A DNA stretch of 64,000 nucleotides from Oscillospiraceae bacterium (GCA_902796905.1 CADBQU010000019.1:1-64000); one strand, 5' to 3'; positions 24,391 through 33,319 are shown, numbered from the stretch's first letter. Made by a program: numbers and translations. Notes: a model not told the origin generated them from the letters alone.

Positions 24391-26388
24391 ATGACCGACA
24401 GAATAAAAGAACTTTTAAATACGTTAAGAAGCAAAGAATACCGTAAAAACAGAATAGAAAAAACCTGGGATTTAAGCAATTTTTTAAATTTAAACGAATA
24501 TGATAAAGGCGCTTACGGCGGTATTTTAATGTTGGAAAACGAAACGCCGGTTTTTATTAAAAACGACGAAATAGGTTTTTACAGAAAGATTAAAAATATG
24601 CCGCCTATAGAATGGGGGGAAACGGCAAGATTGGGCAATATTACCCCCAACTATTTAAAATTGGTAGGCAAAGGCTTAATCAAAACAAAAGAAGAAATAA
24701 AAGAATATATTAAAAAAGCCAACAATAAACAAAAAGAATTTTATAACTGCGAATTAAACATTGTTAACGCTATGGAAAAAATTGCAAAAAAGTACAAAAA
24801 TGCCGCAAAAACAGAATGTCCTAAGCTTTATAATGCGTTAAAAACAGTTCCTTTTAATAAAGCCGAAAGTTTTTACGAAGCCGTGGTGTTTGTTAAGTTT
24901 ATTATTTACTGTATGCGTTGTTTTATGGTAGATCATATAACTTTGGGCGGTTTTGATAAATATTTATATTCGTATTTTGAAAACGATTTAAATAACGGAG
25001 TAAAAGAAGAAGAGCTTTTTGAAACTTTGGAAAATTTCTTTTTATCCATTAATTTTGATACCGATATTTACAGGGGCGTACAACAGGGAGATAACGGTCA
25101 AAGTATGGTTTTGGGTGGAAGAAAAATAAACGGAGAATATGAATTTAACCGTTTGGCGGAACTTTGTTTAAAAGCTTCTTACGAACTTAATATTATAGAC
25201 CCTAAAATTAATATGAGGGTTTGCAAGGATACTCCGTTTGAGCTTTATTTAAAAGGTACCGAACTTACAAAAAAAGGACTTGGGTTTCCCCAATATTGTA
25301 ACGATGACGTTGTAATTCCGGGACTTATAGGTTTGGGTTACGAAAAGCAGGACGCTTATAATTATACGGTTGCCGCTTGTTGGGAATTTATAATTCCCAA
25401 CTGTGGGTGCGATGTGCCTAACGTAACGTCCCTTAATTTTCCTTTGGCGGTAGATAAAGCTTTAAGAAAATATATCAGTAAAGCCGATACATTTGATGAA
25501 TTTATGGGATTTGTAAAAAAAGAAATAGAAAAAATGTGCGATGAGTTAATAAAAAAAGCCAACTCTATAGTTTTTTCAAAAGTGCCTATAATATCTTTAT
25601 TAATCGACGGATGCTTAGAAAACGGTAAAGATATTACGGAAGGGGCAAAATATCATAATTTTGGTTGTCATGGGGTAGGCATATCCAATGCGGCAGACGC
25701 ACTTGTAAGTATTAAAAAATTGGTTTTTGAAGAAAAATATATTTCAAAAGACGAATTAATAAAAGCGTTGGACGCAGATTTTAACGGTTATACCGAACTT
25801 TGGCATAAAATAGAAGGATTGCCTAAATGTGGAAATAACGATGATTATGCAGATGAATTAATGTGTACCATTATGCTTTATTTTTCAGATTATTTAAACG
25901 GAAAGAAAAATCAATTCGGCGGAATTTACAGAGCCGGTACCGGAAGCGCAATGGACTATATTTTTGAGGCGGAAAAAGTGGGCGCTACAGCCGACGGACG
26001 CAAAGCTTATACACCGTTTGCTTCATCTTATTCTCCGTCCATAACAGTAAAATTAAACGGTCCGCTTTCGGTAATGCAGTCTTTTACAAAATTTGATTTT
26101 ACAAAAATTATAAACGGCGGACCGTTAACTATGGAGTTTTCTTCAAATATTTTCAGAAACGAATACGGTGTAAAAAAAGTAGCACAGCTTGTGCAGTGGT
26201 ATATTTTGCACGGAGGGCATCAATTGCAATTAAATGCGGTTAACAGAGAAACTTTGTTAGACGCTCAAAAACATCCCGAAAACTACGAAAATCTTATAGT
26301 AAGGGTTTGGGGATGGAGCGGATATTTTAACGAATTGGACGTTAGATTTCAAAATCACATAATTAAGCGTACGGAATTCGGCGTTTAA
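24391..26388 (+). CDS. glycyl radical enzyme of unassigned substrate (C-W-E active site)
   Basis: 665 residues, shorter than PFL or glycerol dehydratase (about 760-850). The active-site loop reads ACWEF: thiyl Cys330 and Glu332 in Cys-x-Glu spacing. This matches GREs of the eliminase/decarboxylase type (Cys-Val-Glu-Pro) except that Trp replaces Val and Phe replaces Pro. PFL has Cys-Cys instead. The radical loop is RVWGWSGYF with Gly641, and the C-terminus ends in the usual IIKRTEFG. The N-terminal region before the barrel is short. It has its own activase upstream and a TIM-barrel protein downstream. The substrate is unknown; a carbon-oxygen or carbon-carbon cleaving reaction is an inference from Glu332. 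Confidence 0.88.
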   Translation: MTDRIKELLNTLRSKEYRKNRIEKTWDLSNFLNLNEYDKGAYGGILMLENETPVFIKNDEIGFYRKIKNMPPIEWGETARLGNITPNYLKLVGKGLIKTKEEIKEYIKKANNKQKEFYNCELNIVNAMEKIAKKYKNAAKTECPKLYNALKTVPFNKAESFYEAVVFVKFIIYCMRCFMVDHITLGGFDKYLYSYFENDLNNGVKEEELFETLENFFLSINFDTDIYRGVQQGDNGQSMVLGGRKINGEYEFNRLAELCLKASYELNIIDPKINMRVCKDTPFELYLKGTELTKKGLGFPQYCNDDVVIPGLIGLGYEKQDAYNYTVAACWEFIIPNCGCDVPNVTSLNFPLAVDKALRKYISKADTFDEFMGFVKKEIEKMCDELIKKANSIVFSKVPIISLLIDGCLENGKDITEGAKYHNFGCHGVGISNAADALVSIKKLVFEEKYISKDELIKALDADFNGYTELWHKIEGLPKCGNNDDYADELMCTIMLYFSDYLNGKKNQFGGIYRAGTGSAMDYIFEAEKVGATADGRKAYTPFASSYSPSITVKLNGPLSVMQSFTKFDFTKIINGGPLTMEFSSNIFRNEYGVKKVAQLVQWYILHGGHQLQLNAVNRETLLDAQKHPENYENLIVRVWGWSGYFNELDVRFQNHIIKRTEFGV

Positions 26389-26417
26389 AATTTTTGTTGT
26401 AATTTAAGTTTTTGCAG

Positions 26418-26504
26418 GCGGCGGCGAAAGCGTTATAAACGCTTTAAATTAAAAACAAAAATTGTTTTTAATTTGGGAACGCAAAAAGCGTTCCCCGCCG
26501 CCGC
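26418..26504. repeat. multi-hairpin intergenic element C
   Basis: GC-rich 9-bp outer stem GCGGCGGCG/CGCCGCCGC (26418-26426 with 26496-26504) holds AAAGCGTT-ATA-AACGCTTT, AAATTAAAAACAA-AAA-TTGTTTTTAATTT and GGGAACGC-AAAAA-GCGTTCCC. It lies in the 342-bp gap between the glycyl radical enzyme and the TIM-barrel gene. The rest of that gap holds the promoter and operator given separately. Confidence 0.85.
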
Positions 26505-26643
26505 TGTTCTATTTACCAAAAAACATTTACAAAAAATCAAATTTCAAAAATAAAATAAAGGAAAAACCGCAAAAAATTAAAGCTGAAAACAAATGATAAA
26601 ACCCGATTGAAACTTTTAAATAATTTTTTGGTACTTAAAAACA

Positions 26644-26672
26644 TTGAATATTATTTAACGCTATGATAATAT
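26644..26672 (+). promoter_or_regulatory. promoter of the TIM-barrel gene
   Basis: TTGAAT (26644-26649), 17-bp spacer, TAATAT (26667-26672). Confidence 0.55.
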
Positions 26673-26694
26673 TTTTAATAATAACAAATTAACT

Positions 26695-26712
26695 GTTAAT
26701 ACTGGTATTAAC
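26695..26712. promoter_or_regulatory. perfect palindromic operator GTTAATAC-TG-GTATTAAC
   Basis: An 18-bp palindrome with 8-bp arms lies between the -10 box and the ribosome binding site. The position fits a repressor roadblock. The shape is not that of an AraC site, so a second regulator outside the window is implied. Confidence 0.6.
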
Positions 26713-26730
26713 ACAAGAAAGGTTAAAAAT

Positions 26731-28677
26731 ATGCGTGAAATAACTGTACCTATAGATTGTAACGATTTTAGAAAATTCGGCGGAAAAGAAAAAATGCTTA
26801 ACGAGCTTAAAAGACTAAATCCCAAAAGGGTTTTGGTTGCTACGGGTGTTATTCCCGGCGAAGGCGTAATACCGGGGGACGAAGCCTCTTGGAACGGAAT
26901 ATTTCATACGCTTAAAGAAATTACCGAAATTTTGCATAAAGAAGGATATGAAGTAGGAGCTTGGTCAGAAGGTACATGGATTGAAGGCTCTATAAATGAA
27001 AAACTTGTGCAGATGAAAGGCATAAACGGTTGGAGTGCCGGTGTTCATCCTTGTTTTTTAGATAAAAACTTTAGCGAATATGTGGGAAAATTTGTAGAAG
27101 GTCTTGCCAGATGCGGCGTGGATTTAATTTTATTTGACGACGATTATAAATACGGATATTGGGGTACCGAGGATTGGAGTATTTGCTGCTTGTGCGAACT
27201 TCATTTAAAATTTATAGAAGAAGAATTGGGCGAAAAACTAACGGCGGAAGAACTTCAAAAAAAGGTAACCACCGGCGGTAAAAATAAATACCGTTCGGCT
27301 TGGCTTAAAGCAAACGGTACGGGAATTAGAAATCACTCTAAAATTTTAAGAGAACATTTAAACAAGGTTAATCCAAAATGCAGAATGGGCGTTTGCTCCG
27401 AAATGTCTTTATGGGATTACAGCGGAGTTGATACCGTAGAAGTTGCAAATATTTTGGCAGGAGATACCAAACCGTTTATGCGTTTAATAGGCGCTCCTTA
27501 CTGGGCGGTTAAAAGAAGTATAGGCAACAGCCGCTTGCAGCATGTTATTGAGCTTGAAAGAATGGAACGCAGCTGGTGCGAAGGTAACGATAATGTTGAA
27601 ATAATTTGCGAGGGCGACGTTTATCCAAGACCCAGAACCGCCACGCCTTCTTCGTATTTGGAGATTTTTGATACCGCTTTAATGGCGGAAGGAAAATTTG
27701 ACGGTATTTTAAAATACTGTTTAGATTATACTTCTGTTATAGATAACGAAAAAGGTTATACCGATAATCATGTTAGGAATTTGCCTTTATACGATAAAAT
27801 AGATAAAGCTTTTAAAGATAAAGAACCCGTAGGCGTTAGAATATACGAAGAAAAAAACAAAATAGAAAATATGAAATTTACGCCCGAAATGGAAAATAAC
27901 GGAAAAGTGGAACAGGTCTTTTATTCTCCTGCGGCAAAAATGATGTCCGACGCTTCTGTGCCCACAACTTATTACGGCGAAGGCGAAGCCTCGGTAGCTT
28001 TTGGCGAAAATATAAAATATGTACCCGAAAGCGCATTTAAAAAAGGTATGATTATTGATTTGGCTGCTGCCGAAATTTTAATGCAAAAGGGTATAGACGT
28101 AGGTATTGAAGAAATAGGCGAAGTAAATAAACCGAATTTTGAATATTATTTAGAAGATAATAACGAGCTTTGGCTGCAGTTAAGCGGTTTAAAAGCTTAT
28201 AAAACAAAGTTAAATAAAAACGCAAAGGTTATAAGTGTTTTTTCAAGTAATTCAAAATACGGAGAAATTTTAAACGACAGCTTTCCGGCTTCGTTTATGT
28301 ATCAAAATAAAAACGGAAATAAGTTTTTGGTATTTACGTTTAACGCATATTTAAACGGAGAGGGAATGAACAGGCAATACGAACGCTCCAAAGCTATAGC
28401 TAACGCCGTTAAATGGTTTAACGGAAAAGGACTTTCCGCCTATAGTTACAAAAATCCCGACCTTTATATTTTAGCTAAAAAGAATAAAGATGAAAGCGAA
28501 ATGGCTGTAGGATTATGGAATATTTTTGCCGACAGTATTTACGAGCCGAAAGTAGAATTAAATGATAATTACAGCCAGATAGAATTTATAAACTGTACCG
28601 GAAAATTAGAAGGAAATAAGGTTTTATTAAGCGAAATTCCTCCGTTTAAATTTGCCGGCTTTACGGTAAAAAAATAA
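26731..28677 (+). CDS. TIM-barrel glycosidase-like protein, function unknown
   Basis: 648 residues. The N-terminal two thirds look like a glycoside-hydrolase-type barrel: VLVATGVIPG strand, SEGTWIEG, GVDLILFDDDYKYG (acidic strand end), WDYSG, and IICEGDVYPRPRTATPSSY with a candidate catalytic Glu. A cysteine cluster CCLCELH near residue 151 may bind metal. A beta-rich C-terminal part (470-648) resembles accessory domains of such hydrolases. There is no signal peptide, so it is cytosolic and should act on imported sugars or glycosides. Closest general type is GH42/DUF-type barrels; the family is not assigned. It may work on the substrate or product of the glycyl radical enzyme. Confidence 0.6.
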   Translation: MREITVPIDCNDFRKFGGKEKMLNELKRLNPKRVLVATGVIPGEGVIPGDEASWNGIFHTLKEITEILHKEGYEVGAWSEGTWIEGSINEKLVQMKGINGWSAGVHPCFLDKNFSEYVGKFVEGLARCGVDLILFDDDYKYGYWGTEDWSICCLCELHLKFIEEELGEKLTAEELQKKVTTGGKNKYRSAWLKANGTGIRNHSKILREHLNKVNPKCRMGVCSEMSLWDYSGVDTVEVANILAGDTKPFMRLIGAPYWAVKRSIGNSRLQHVIELERMERSWCEGNDNVEIICEGDVYPRPRTATPSSYLEIFDTALMAEGKFDGILKYCLDYTSVIDNEKGYTDNHVRNLPLYDKIDKAFKDKEPVGVRIYEEKNKIENMKFTPEMENNGKVEQVFYSPAAKMMSDASVPTTYYGEGEASVAFGENIKYVPESAFKKGMIIDLAAAEILMQKGIDVGIEEIGEVNKPNFEYYLEDNNELWLQLSGLKAYKTKLNKNAKVISVFSSNSKYGEILNDSFPASFMYQNKNGNKFLVFTFNAYLNGEGMNRQYERSKAIANAVKWFNGKGLSAYSYKNPDLYILAKKNKDESEMAVGLWNIFADSIYEPKVELNDNYSQIEFINCTGKLEGNKVLLSEIPPFKFAGFTVKK

Positions 28678-28699
28678 AAATCAAAAAAATAAAAAAGGA

Positions 28700-28738
28700 C
28701 CGAAGGGAGAGGCTTCGTAAGGAAGTTTCTCCCTTCGG
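28700..28738 (+). terminator. hairpin at the left end of the island
   Basis: CCGAAGGGAGA (28700-28710) pairs with TCTCCCTTCGG (28728-28738) around the apex CTTCGTAAGGAAG. It may end transcription from the TIM-barrel gene, although the T-run is poor (CCTTTG). Confidence 0.45.
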
Positions 28739-28810
28739 CCTTTGTAATCAGTCAAAGTGATTGGATTGTAGAAAAATCAATCATATTGGAAAATTACAAA
28801 AATAAAACAG

Positions 28811-28960
28811 TATTACGTAGATGAAAAAACAGGTATCAGTTACACTCTACAAGATAATTACTACTTACCAGACCTTATTTTATCTGTCGAAAAAGAAATA
28901 TCTATCGCTGTTTCCTTAATTATCATATTTAACATTAGAACAACCGGAGATAATATGTAA
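28811..28960 (+). pseudogene. TnpV-like transposon protein remnant
   Basis: The frame reads YYVDEKTGISYTLQDNYYLP then DLIL, the characteristic beginning of transposon-encoded TnpV proteins of Bacillota. It lacks a start codon and departs from the family after EKEIS, then stops. A relic of a mobile element. The rest of 28741-29039 is non-coding. Confidence 0.5.
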
Positions 28961-29039
28961 TTTTCCTGAATCCATATTTATTACCCTAATATTCTCCATT
29001 CTCAAAATCTAAAAAATGTTTACCTATAATAGACCTCAA

Positions 29040-29720
29040 TCAATAATCATACATATTTATTTCTAAAACTCTGAAAGTTGCATTTTTGAATAGACCAATT
29101 TTATCTTGTTCTACATATTTGAAAGCTGTTAAATATATTTTCTGCCCAGCGCCTAATCTATCAGCATAAATCATATCTGTTTCAATTCTTGTACCGTTTG
29201 CATCTACTGCTTCAATTGTTATGTAATAAGTGTATCGTTTTTCGGCTTTGTTTTTTACCGTAATATCAATGGAAGTTTCGGAGAAATATCCATTATTAGT
29301 TTCTCTAAATTTCCCAAAAGAAACATCAACATATTTTTTTAAAATTTTATCTGTTTTTTCTTCTCTAAATATATTACCGGTTGCGGGCATATTAGATTCA
29401 ATGTCATTTGGTATGTTATTATAAAACGAAGCGGAAAAAATGACATATAAAACTATAAGAATAATAGATAAAACAATTTTAGTTATAAAGCCAATCAAAG
29501 CGCCTTTACCTGCCGATTTAGCTCGTTTAGGCTTTTTTCCTTCATATATAAGAAAGAGGATTAAACCAACAATCGGAATAAAAAATCCCAAGATAGCAAA
29601 TCCAAAACTTGAACTATCTTTAGAAATATTTGCATTGAATTTATTATAAATCCGTGTTCCGCAGTTATTACAATATGATGAAGTATCATCTACAATTCTA
29701 CCACAATTTTTACAATACAT
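29040..29720 (-). CDS. zinc-ribbon membrane protein
   Basis: 226 residues. It begins with a zinc ribbon (YCKNCG and YCNNCG, two CxxC pairs at residues 2-22). Two hydrophobic segments follow near residues 38-59 and 76-100, and a soluble beta-rich C-terminal domain (115-226) with the segment SIDITVKNKAEKRYTYYITI, as in immunoglobulin-like FxLYD folds. Likely an envelope protein with a cytosolic zinc ribbon. Function unknown. It is transcribed with the nucleotidyltransferase-fold gene 23 bp upstream, inside the acquired island. Confidence 0.7.
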   Translation of the reverse strand: MYCKNCGRIVDDTSSYCNNCGTRIYNKFNANISKDSSSFGFAILGFFIPIVGLILFLIYEGKKPKRAKSAGKGALIGFITKIVLSIILIVLYVIFSASFYNNIPNDIESNMPATGNIFREEKTDKILKKYVDVSFGKFRETNNGYFSETSIDITVKNKAEKRYTYYITIEAVDANGTRIETDMIYADRLGAGQKIYLTAFKYVEQDKIGLFKNATFRVLEINMYDY

Positions 29721-29743
29721 AAAAACAATCCTCCGTTTTACTA

Positions 29744-30394
29744 TTAATAATACCCATTTTGTTGACAGACTTGATGAATTGTTTCAGCAAAAATAGATCT
29801 GGATTTTTTATTATCATCGGCGTTTGTATTCTTTTTTTCTATGTAATTATCTCTAACTTGCTGCCACAGCTTATGATTTTTAATCCACTTAATTTTGTCA
29901 GGAAGATTATAATATCCTTTGGGCTGATATTCCCACGAATAACATTGGTGTTTTTTGTTATAGCGAATGTATTGTTGTCTTCCATTGCTACATTCATATA
30001 TAACGCAAAAGTCACAACTATGCAATATACGGGAGTTAACTCTATCTTTTACCTTGATTGTAAGAACGCGAGTGGAATCTTCGGTGTAATCATATCCGAA
30101 AGTCGGATATACACAAGGATTAATAACCTTATCGAGACCTTTGCGAAGAATGTTTCGTATTTCTTCGGCAGAATAATCTTCATTTGGATCATTTACTTCA
30201 ATATTTACATCAAAGTCAAAACCGGTATTAGAGTTTTGGTCACGAGTTATCATATTCCATTTGCTACTGCCCACGAAATAATATTGAAAAGTAAACTGAT
30301 TTCTAACTTCTTTTTGTAATCTGTGGATTATTTCGAAGAGCTCGTCTTTTATAGGTTTCCATTCTTCTTTTGAAACATACTCGAAATTATGCAT
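29744..30394 (-). CDS. nucleotidyltransferase-fold protein
   Basis: 216 residues. The polymerase-beta-type motif is present: Gly42-Ser43 (FVGSSKWN), Asp60-x-Asp62 (GFDFDVNIEV), and a third acidic residue at Asp128 (HSCDF). The 16-residue distance between GS and DxD is longer than usual. Enzymes of this fold transfer nucleotides to protein, RNA or small molecules, or make cyclic oligonucleotides. A C-terminal helical part ends RSIFAETIHQVCQQN. The target is unknown. The ribosome binding site AAAGGAGA and a good promoter precede it. It lies within the acquired island with different base use, so recent transfer is likely. Confidence 0.65.
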   Translation of the reverse strand: MHNFEYVSKEEWKPIKDELFEIIHRLQKEVRNQFTFQYYFVGSSKWNMITRDQNSNTGFDFDVNIEVNDPNEDYSAEEIRNILRKGLDKVINPCVYPTFGYDYTEDSTRVLTIKVKDRVNSRILHSCDFCVIYECSNGRQQYIRYNKKHQCYSWEYQPKGYYNLPDKIKWIKNHKLWQQVRDNYIEKKNTNADDNKKSRSIFAETIHQVCQQNGYY

Positions 30395-30454
30395 AATAAT
30401 ATCTCCTTTTATTTCTAACTGCTCAAATGAATTTTACTGAATCTAAATCATATC

Positions 30455-30483
30455 AGTATATACTCTTTATATTTGAATGTCAA
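30455..30483 (-). promoter_or_regulatory. promoter of the nucleotidyltransferase/zinc-ribbon pair
   Basis: On the minus strand TTGACA (30478-30483), 17-bp spacer, TATACT (30455-30460). Confidence 0.8.
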
Positions 30484-30778
30484 TGATTTTTTAATGAATT
30501 TTGATGCTTTTTCGAAAAATGAGTTGATAAATATTAGTTTGCAAATATACAATGGTGCAGGTATTTTAAGGTAGCTTACTCATGAAAAAAAGGAAAATGT
30601 ATTTCAACACCACCTGTCAAAACACAAACAAAAAACGGCATAGCAACACTACACCGTTAAAATCTAACACTTATTTTAAATTACAAAAGCCACCACTTGG
30701 GACACACCTTCCTTACGAAGGTTGCCACAAGTTTCGGTCCTTTTTATATATCTTTTTAATAAAAAATTATTAATTTGT

Positions 30779-31267
30779 TTAAAGAATTTTTTCCATTCCT
30801 ATTTTTTGAACTTTTAAACCTATTTTTTCGTAAAACTTTAAAGCGTTTTTATTATCTGCCCAAACGTTTAAAGTAACGTTATAATACCCGTTTTCTTTGG
30901 CGTAGTTTAAAACATAATTATAAAGCTTTGTACCTATATGCATACCCCTTGCGGTTTCGTCTACACATAAATCGTCTATATAAAGCGTTTTAATATCGGT
31001 AAAATTATTATCGTTAATAAATTGCTTTTTAATTAAAAAGGCGTAACCCAAAACGGCGTTTTCTTTTACTGCAACAAAAACGGGCGTATCGGTTTTATTG
31101 TTTATAATATCGGTTAATTCCGCAGAAGTGTATTTTTTAGAGCCGGATTTAAAAATATCCGGTCTTAAATTACTGTGTATTTTATGTACTTCAAAAAGCA
31201 ATTTGTTAATATCGGGTATATCGGCTGTATTTGCAAAACGTATTTTTATATTGTTTTCTGTTTCCAT
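30779..31267 (-). CDS. GNAT family N-acetyltransferase
   Basis: 162 residues with the acetyl-CoA site LCVDETARGMHIGTKLYNYV (residues 109-128) and the C-terminal NVWADNKNALKFYEKIGL segment. Probably an amine or protein acetyltransferase. It is the last gene after the DAHP synthase gene on the same strand, with a 101-bp gap, so it may be part of the aromatic operon transcript. Substrate unknown. Confidence 0.85.
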   Translation of the reverse strand: METENNIKIRFANTADIPDINKLLFEVHKIHSNLRPDIFKSGSKKYTSAELTDIINNKTDTPVFVAVKENAVLGYAFLIKKQFINDNNFTDIKTLYIDDLCVDETARGMHIGTKLYNYVLNYAKENGYYNVTLNVWADNKNALKFYEKIGLKVQKIGMEKIL

Positions 31268-31368
31268 TTTATATCCTTTTCTTTTTTTAAAAACAAAAAA
31301 ATTTAAAAAATCAAAATTATATAAATTTATATTTAAATTGTAAAAAAATATATTAAACCGTATTAATT

Positions 31369-32397
31369 TTATAAATTATCGGCAATGGTTAAAATAAGTT
31401 TTTCGGTTTTTTCCCAACCTAAGCATGGGTCGGTAATAGATTGACCGAATTCATGGTTTTCTATACTTCCGCTGCCGTCTGCCAAATAGCTTTCAATCAT
31501 TAATCCTTTAACTAAATTTTTAATATCCGAATTATGGTTGCGGCTGTATAAAACGTCTTTGGCAATTCTTATTTGTTCCAAATATTTTTTGCCGGAATTT
31601 TCGTGGTTTGTATCTACTATAACCGCCGGATTTAAAAGATTTTTTTGTTTGTATAAATTGTCTATTTCCAAAAGGTTTTCATAATGATAATTTGAAATAT
31701 GTCTGCCGGAAAAATCGGTGTATCCGCGTAAAATTGCATGAGAGAAAGAATTACCGGTGCTTTGAACTTCCCAACCTCTGTAAATAAAAGTATGAGAATG
31801 CTGTGCGGCGGATATTGCGTTCATCATAGGTGCATAATCTCCGCTGGTGGGGTTTTTAAGTCCTACGGGCACATCCAAACCGCTTGCGGTTAAACGGTGC
31901 TGTTGGTTTTCTACGCTTCTGGCGCCTACCGCAACATAAGAAAGAAGGTCGGACAGGTATCTGTGGTTATCGGGATAAAGCATTTCGTCCGCCGAAGAAA
32001 AACCGAAATCTCTTAAAGCGGATAAATGTAAATCCCTTATGGCTATAATACCCTCAAGCATATCCGGACTTTTGTTTGGATTTGGCTGGTGAAGCATTCC
32101 TTTGTATCCGGCGCCGGTTGTACGCGGTTTGTTGGTGTAAATTCGGGGAATCATAATAATTTTATCTTTAACCCGGTCGGATACTTTTTTAAGCCTTGAT
32201 AAATATTCCATAACGGGTTCTTTGCTTTCTGCCGAGCAAGGACCTATTATAAGTAAAAATTTATTGCTTTTGCCGGTAAAAACATCTTTAATTTCGGCAT
32301 CTCTTTCGGCCTTTATTTTTTCCGATTTTTCGTTTAACGGAAATTGTTCTTTAATATCTTTAGGTATGGGTAATTTTCTTTTAAAATTCATATTCAT
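31369..32397 (-). CDS. aroF: 3-deoxy-7-phosphoheptulonate synthase (DAHP synthase, class I-alpha)
   Basis: First enzyme of the shikimate pathway, joining PEP and erythrose-4-phosphate. 342 residues, AroF/G/H-type: LLIIGPCSAES at about residue 50, PRTTGAGYKGM near 93, metal ligand Cys of GPCSAES and HENSGK near 257. The AroG-type fold usually senses Phe, Tyr or Trp, and which amino acid feeds back here cannot be told. Penultimate gene of the attenuated aromatic operon. Confidence 0.92.
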   Translation of the reverse strand: MNMNFKRKLPIPKDIKEQFPLNEKSEKIKAERDAEIKDVFTGKSNKFLLIIGPCSAESKEPVMEYLSRLKKVSDRVKDKIIMIPRIYTNKPRTTGAGYKGMLHQPNPNKSPDMLEGIIAIRDLHLSALRDFGFSSADEMLYPDNHRYLSDLLSYVAVGARSVENQQHRLTASGLDVPVGLKNPTSGDYAPMMNAISAAQHSHTFIYRGWEVQSTGNSFSHAILRGYTDFSGRHISNYHYENLLEIDNLYKQKNLLNPAVIVDTNHENSGKKYLEQIRIAKDVLYSRNHNSDIKNLVKGLMIESYLADGSGSIENHEFGQSITDPCLGWEKTEKLILTIADNL

Positions 32398-32458
32398 AAT
32401 TAAAACATCCTTTTTATATTTTTTATATTACTTTTATAATTAAATATTTCTATACAGT

Positions 32459-33319
32459 TTAACATTCTTTTTTAACGTTAAAATTCTTTCTTCTTTTTGT
32501 TGAAATTCTCATAAGCCTTCGCATTTCTTCGCGGTTGGAATCCCGAACGGTGGAGTATAAACGGTCGAAAGCAATTTTAAAAGCGTCCATTTCTCTTAAA
32601 AGAGCCGTTTTGTTTTCAATAAAAAGTTCGCTCCACATTTCATCGTTTATGTTTGCTATTCGGGTTAAATCTCTAAAAGAATCTCCGGTGTAGCGCACCA
32701 ATGCGGGATTATCGTTTGCGCACATTAAAGATATTGCTATGCAGTGCGTAAGCTGTGATAGAAAAGCTATCATTTCATCGTGAGCTTCGGGAGAAAGAAC
32801 GGAAATATCCTTAAATCCCAAAACAGAGCCTAAATCTTTACAAACATTTATTGCTTTTTCGGTGTTTTTTTCTGTGGGAACCACTATGTAGTTGGCATTT
32901 TTAAAAATAGAACTGCTGCTGTATTTAACGCCGCAGGTTTCTTTACCTGCCATAGGGTGCGCCGCAATAAATTCCACGCCGCAGGGCAACATATTTTGTA
33001 TTTTTTTAACTATAGGCGTTTTAACGCCCGTAACGTCTGTTATAATGGTGTTTTTATTAATTAAATGACCGTTTTCTTTAATCCAATTTACAAATATGTG
33101 CGGATACAGTGCAAAGACAATAATATCTGCGTTTTTAATTAATTTTTCATCTATAAGCGTGGTACCGAAATCTATAATATTATGTTTTACGGCGTAATCA
33201 ATATCCTCTTGGTTTTTGGTTATGGCGGCTACTTTAAAGCCTTGCTTTTTTAAGGTTTTTGCGTAGCTTCCGCCTATAAGACCTAAACCTACTATTAAAA
33301 ATTTTGTGTTTTTATCCAT
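32459..33319 (-). CDS. tyrA: prephenate dehydrogenase
   Basis: 286 residues. An N-terminal Rossmann site GLGLIGGSYAK (residues 11-21) binds NAD, and the catalytic His lies in SQLTHCIAIS near residue 190. It oxidises prephenate to 4-hydroxyphenylpyruvate for tyrosine. It lacks fused chorismate mutase and ACT domains, so feedback must come from elsewhere, in line with the Tyr/Phe attenuator. Element D separates it from aroA. Confidence 0.93.
   Translation of the reverse strand: MDKNTKFLIVGLGLIGGSYAKTLKKQGFKVAAITKNQEDIDYAVKHNIIDFGTTLIDEKLIKNADIIVFALYPHIFVNWIKENGHLINKNTIITDVTGVKTPIVKKIQNMLPCGVEFIAAHPMAGKETCGVKYSSSSIFKNANYIVVPTEKNTEKAINVCKDLGSVLGFKDISVLSPEAHDEMIAFLSQLTHCIAISLMCANDNPALVRYTGDSFRDLTRIANINDEMWSELFIENKTALLREMDAFKIAFDRLYSTVRDSNREEMRRLMRISTKRRKNFNVKKEC

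Larger units (their letters stand above)
28692..30745. mobile_element. small acquired island with inverted related ends
   Basis: Left end: AAAAAGGACCGAA (28692-28704) and CTTCGTAAGGAAG (28713-28725). Right end: the reverse complement of both in mirrored order (30733-30745 and 30708-30720). Both ends fold into hairpins sharing the CTTCGTAAGGAAG apex. Between them lie a TnpV-like relic, a zinc-ribbon membrane protein and a nucleotidyltransferase-fold protein, whose base and codon use differ from the neighbours. No transposase is present. The gap 30395-30778 holds the promoter at 30455-30483 and the right end, and no credible gene. Confidence 0.45.

Noticed and set aside
29759..30319. 186-residue plus-strand ORF
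   Set aside because: It is antisense to the nucleotidyltransferase-fold gene, which has motifs, promoter and ribosome binding site.
30582..30773. 63-residue ORF at the right end of the island
   Set aside because: No convincing start site, low-complexity sequence, and it runs through the island's end hairpin.
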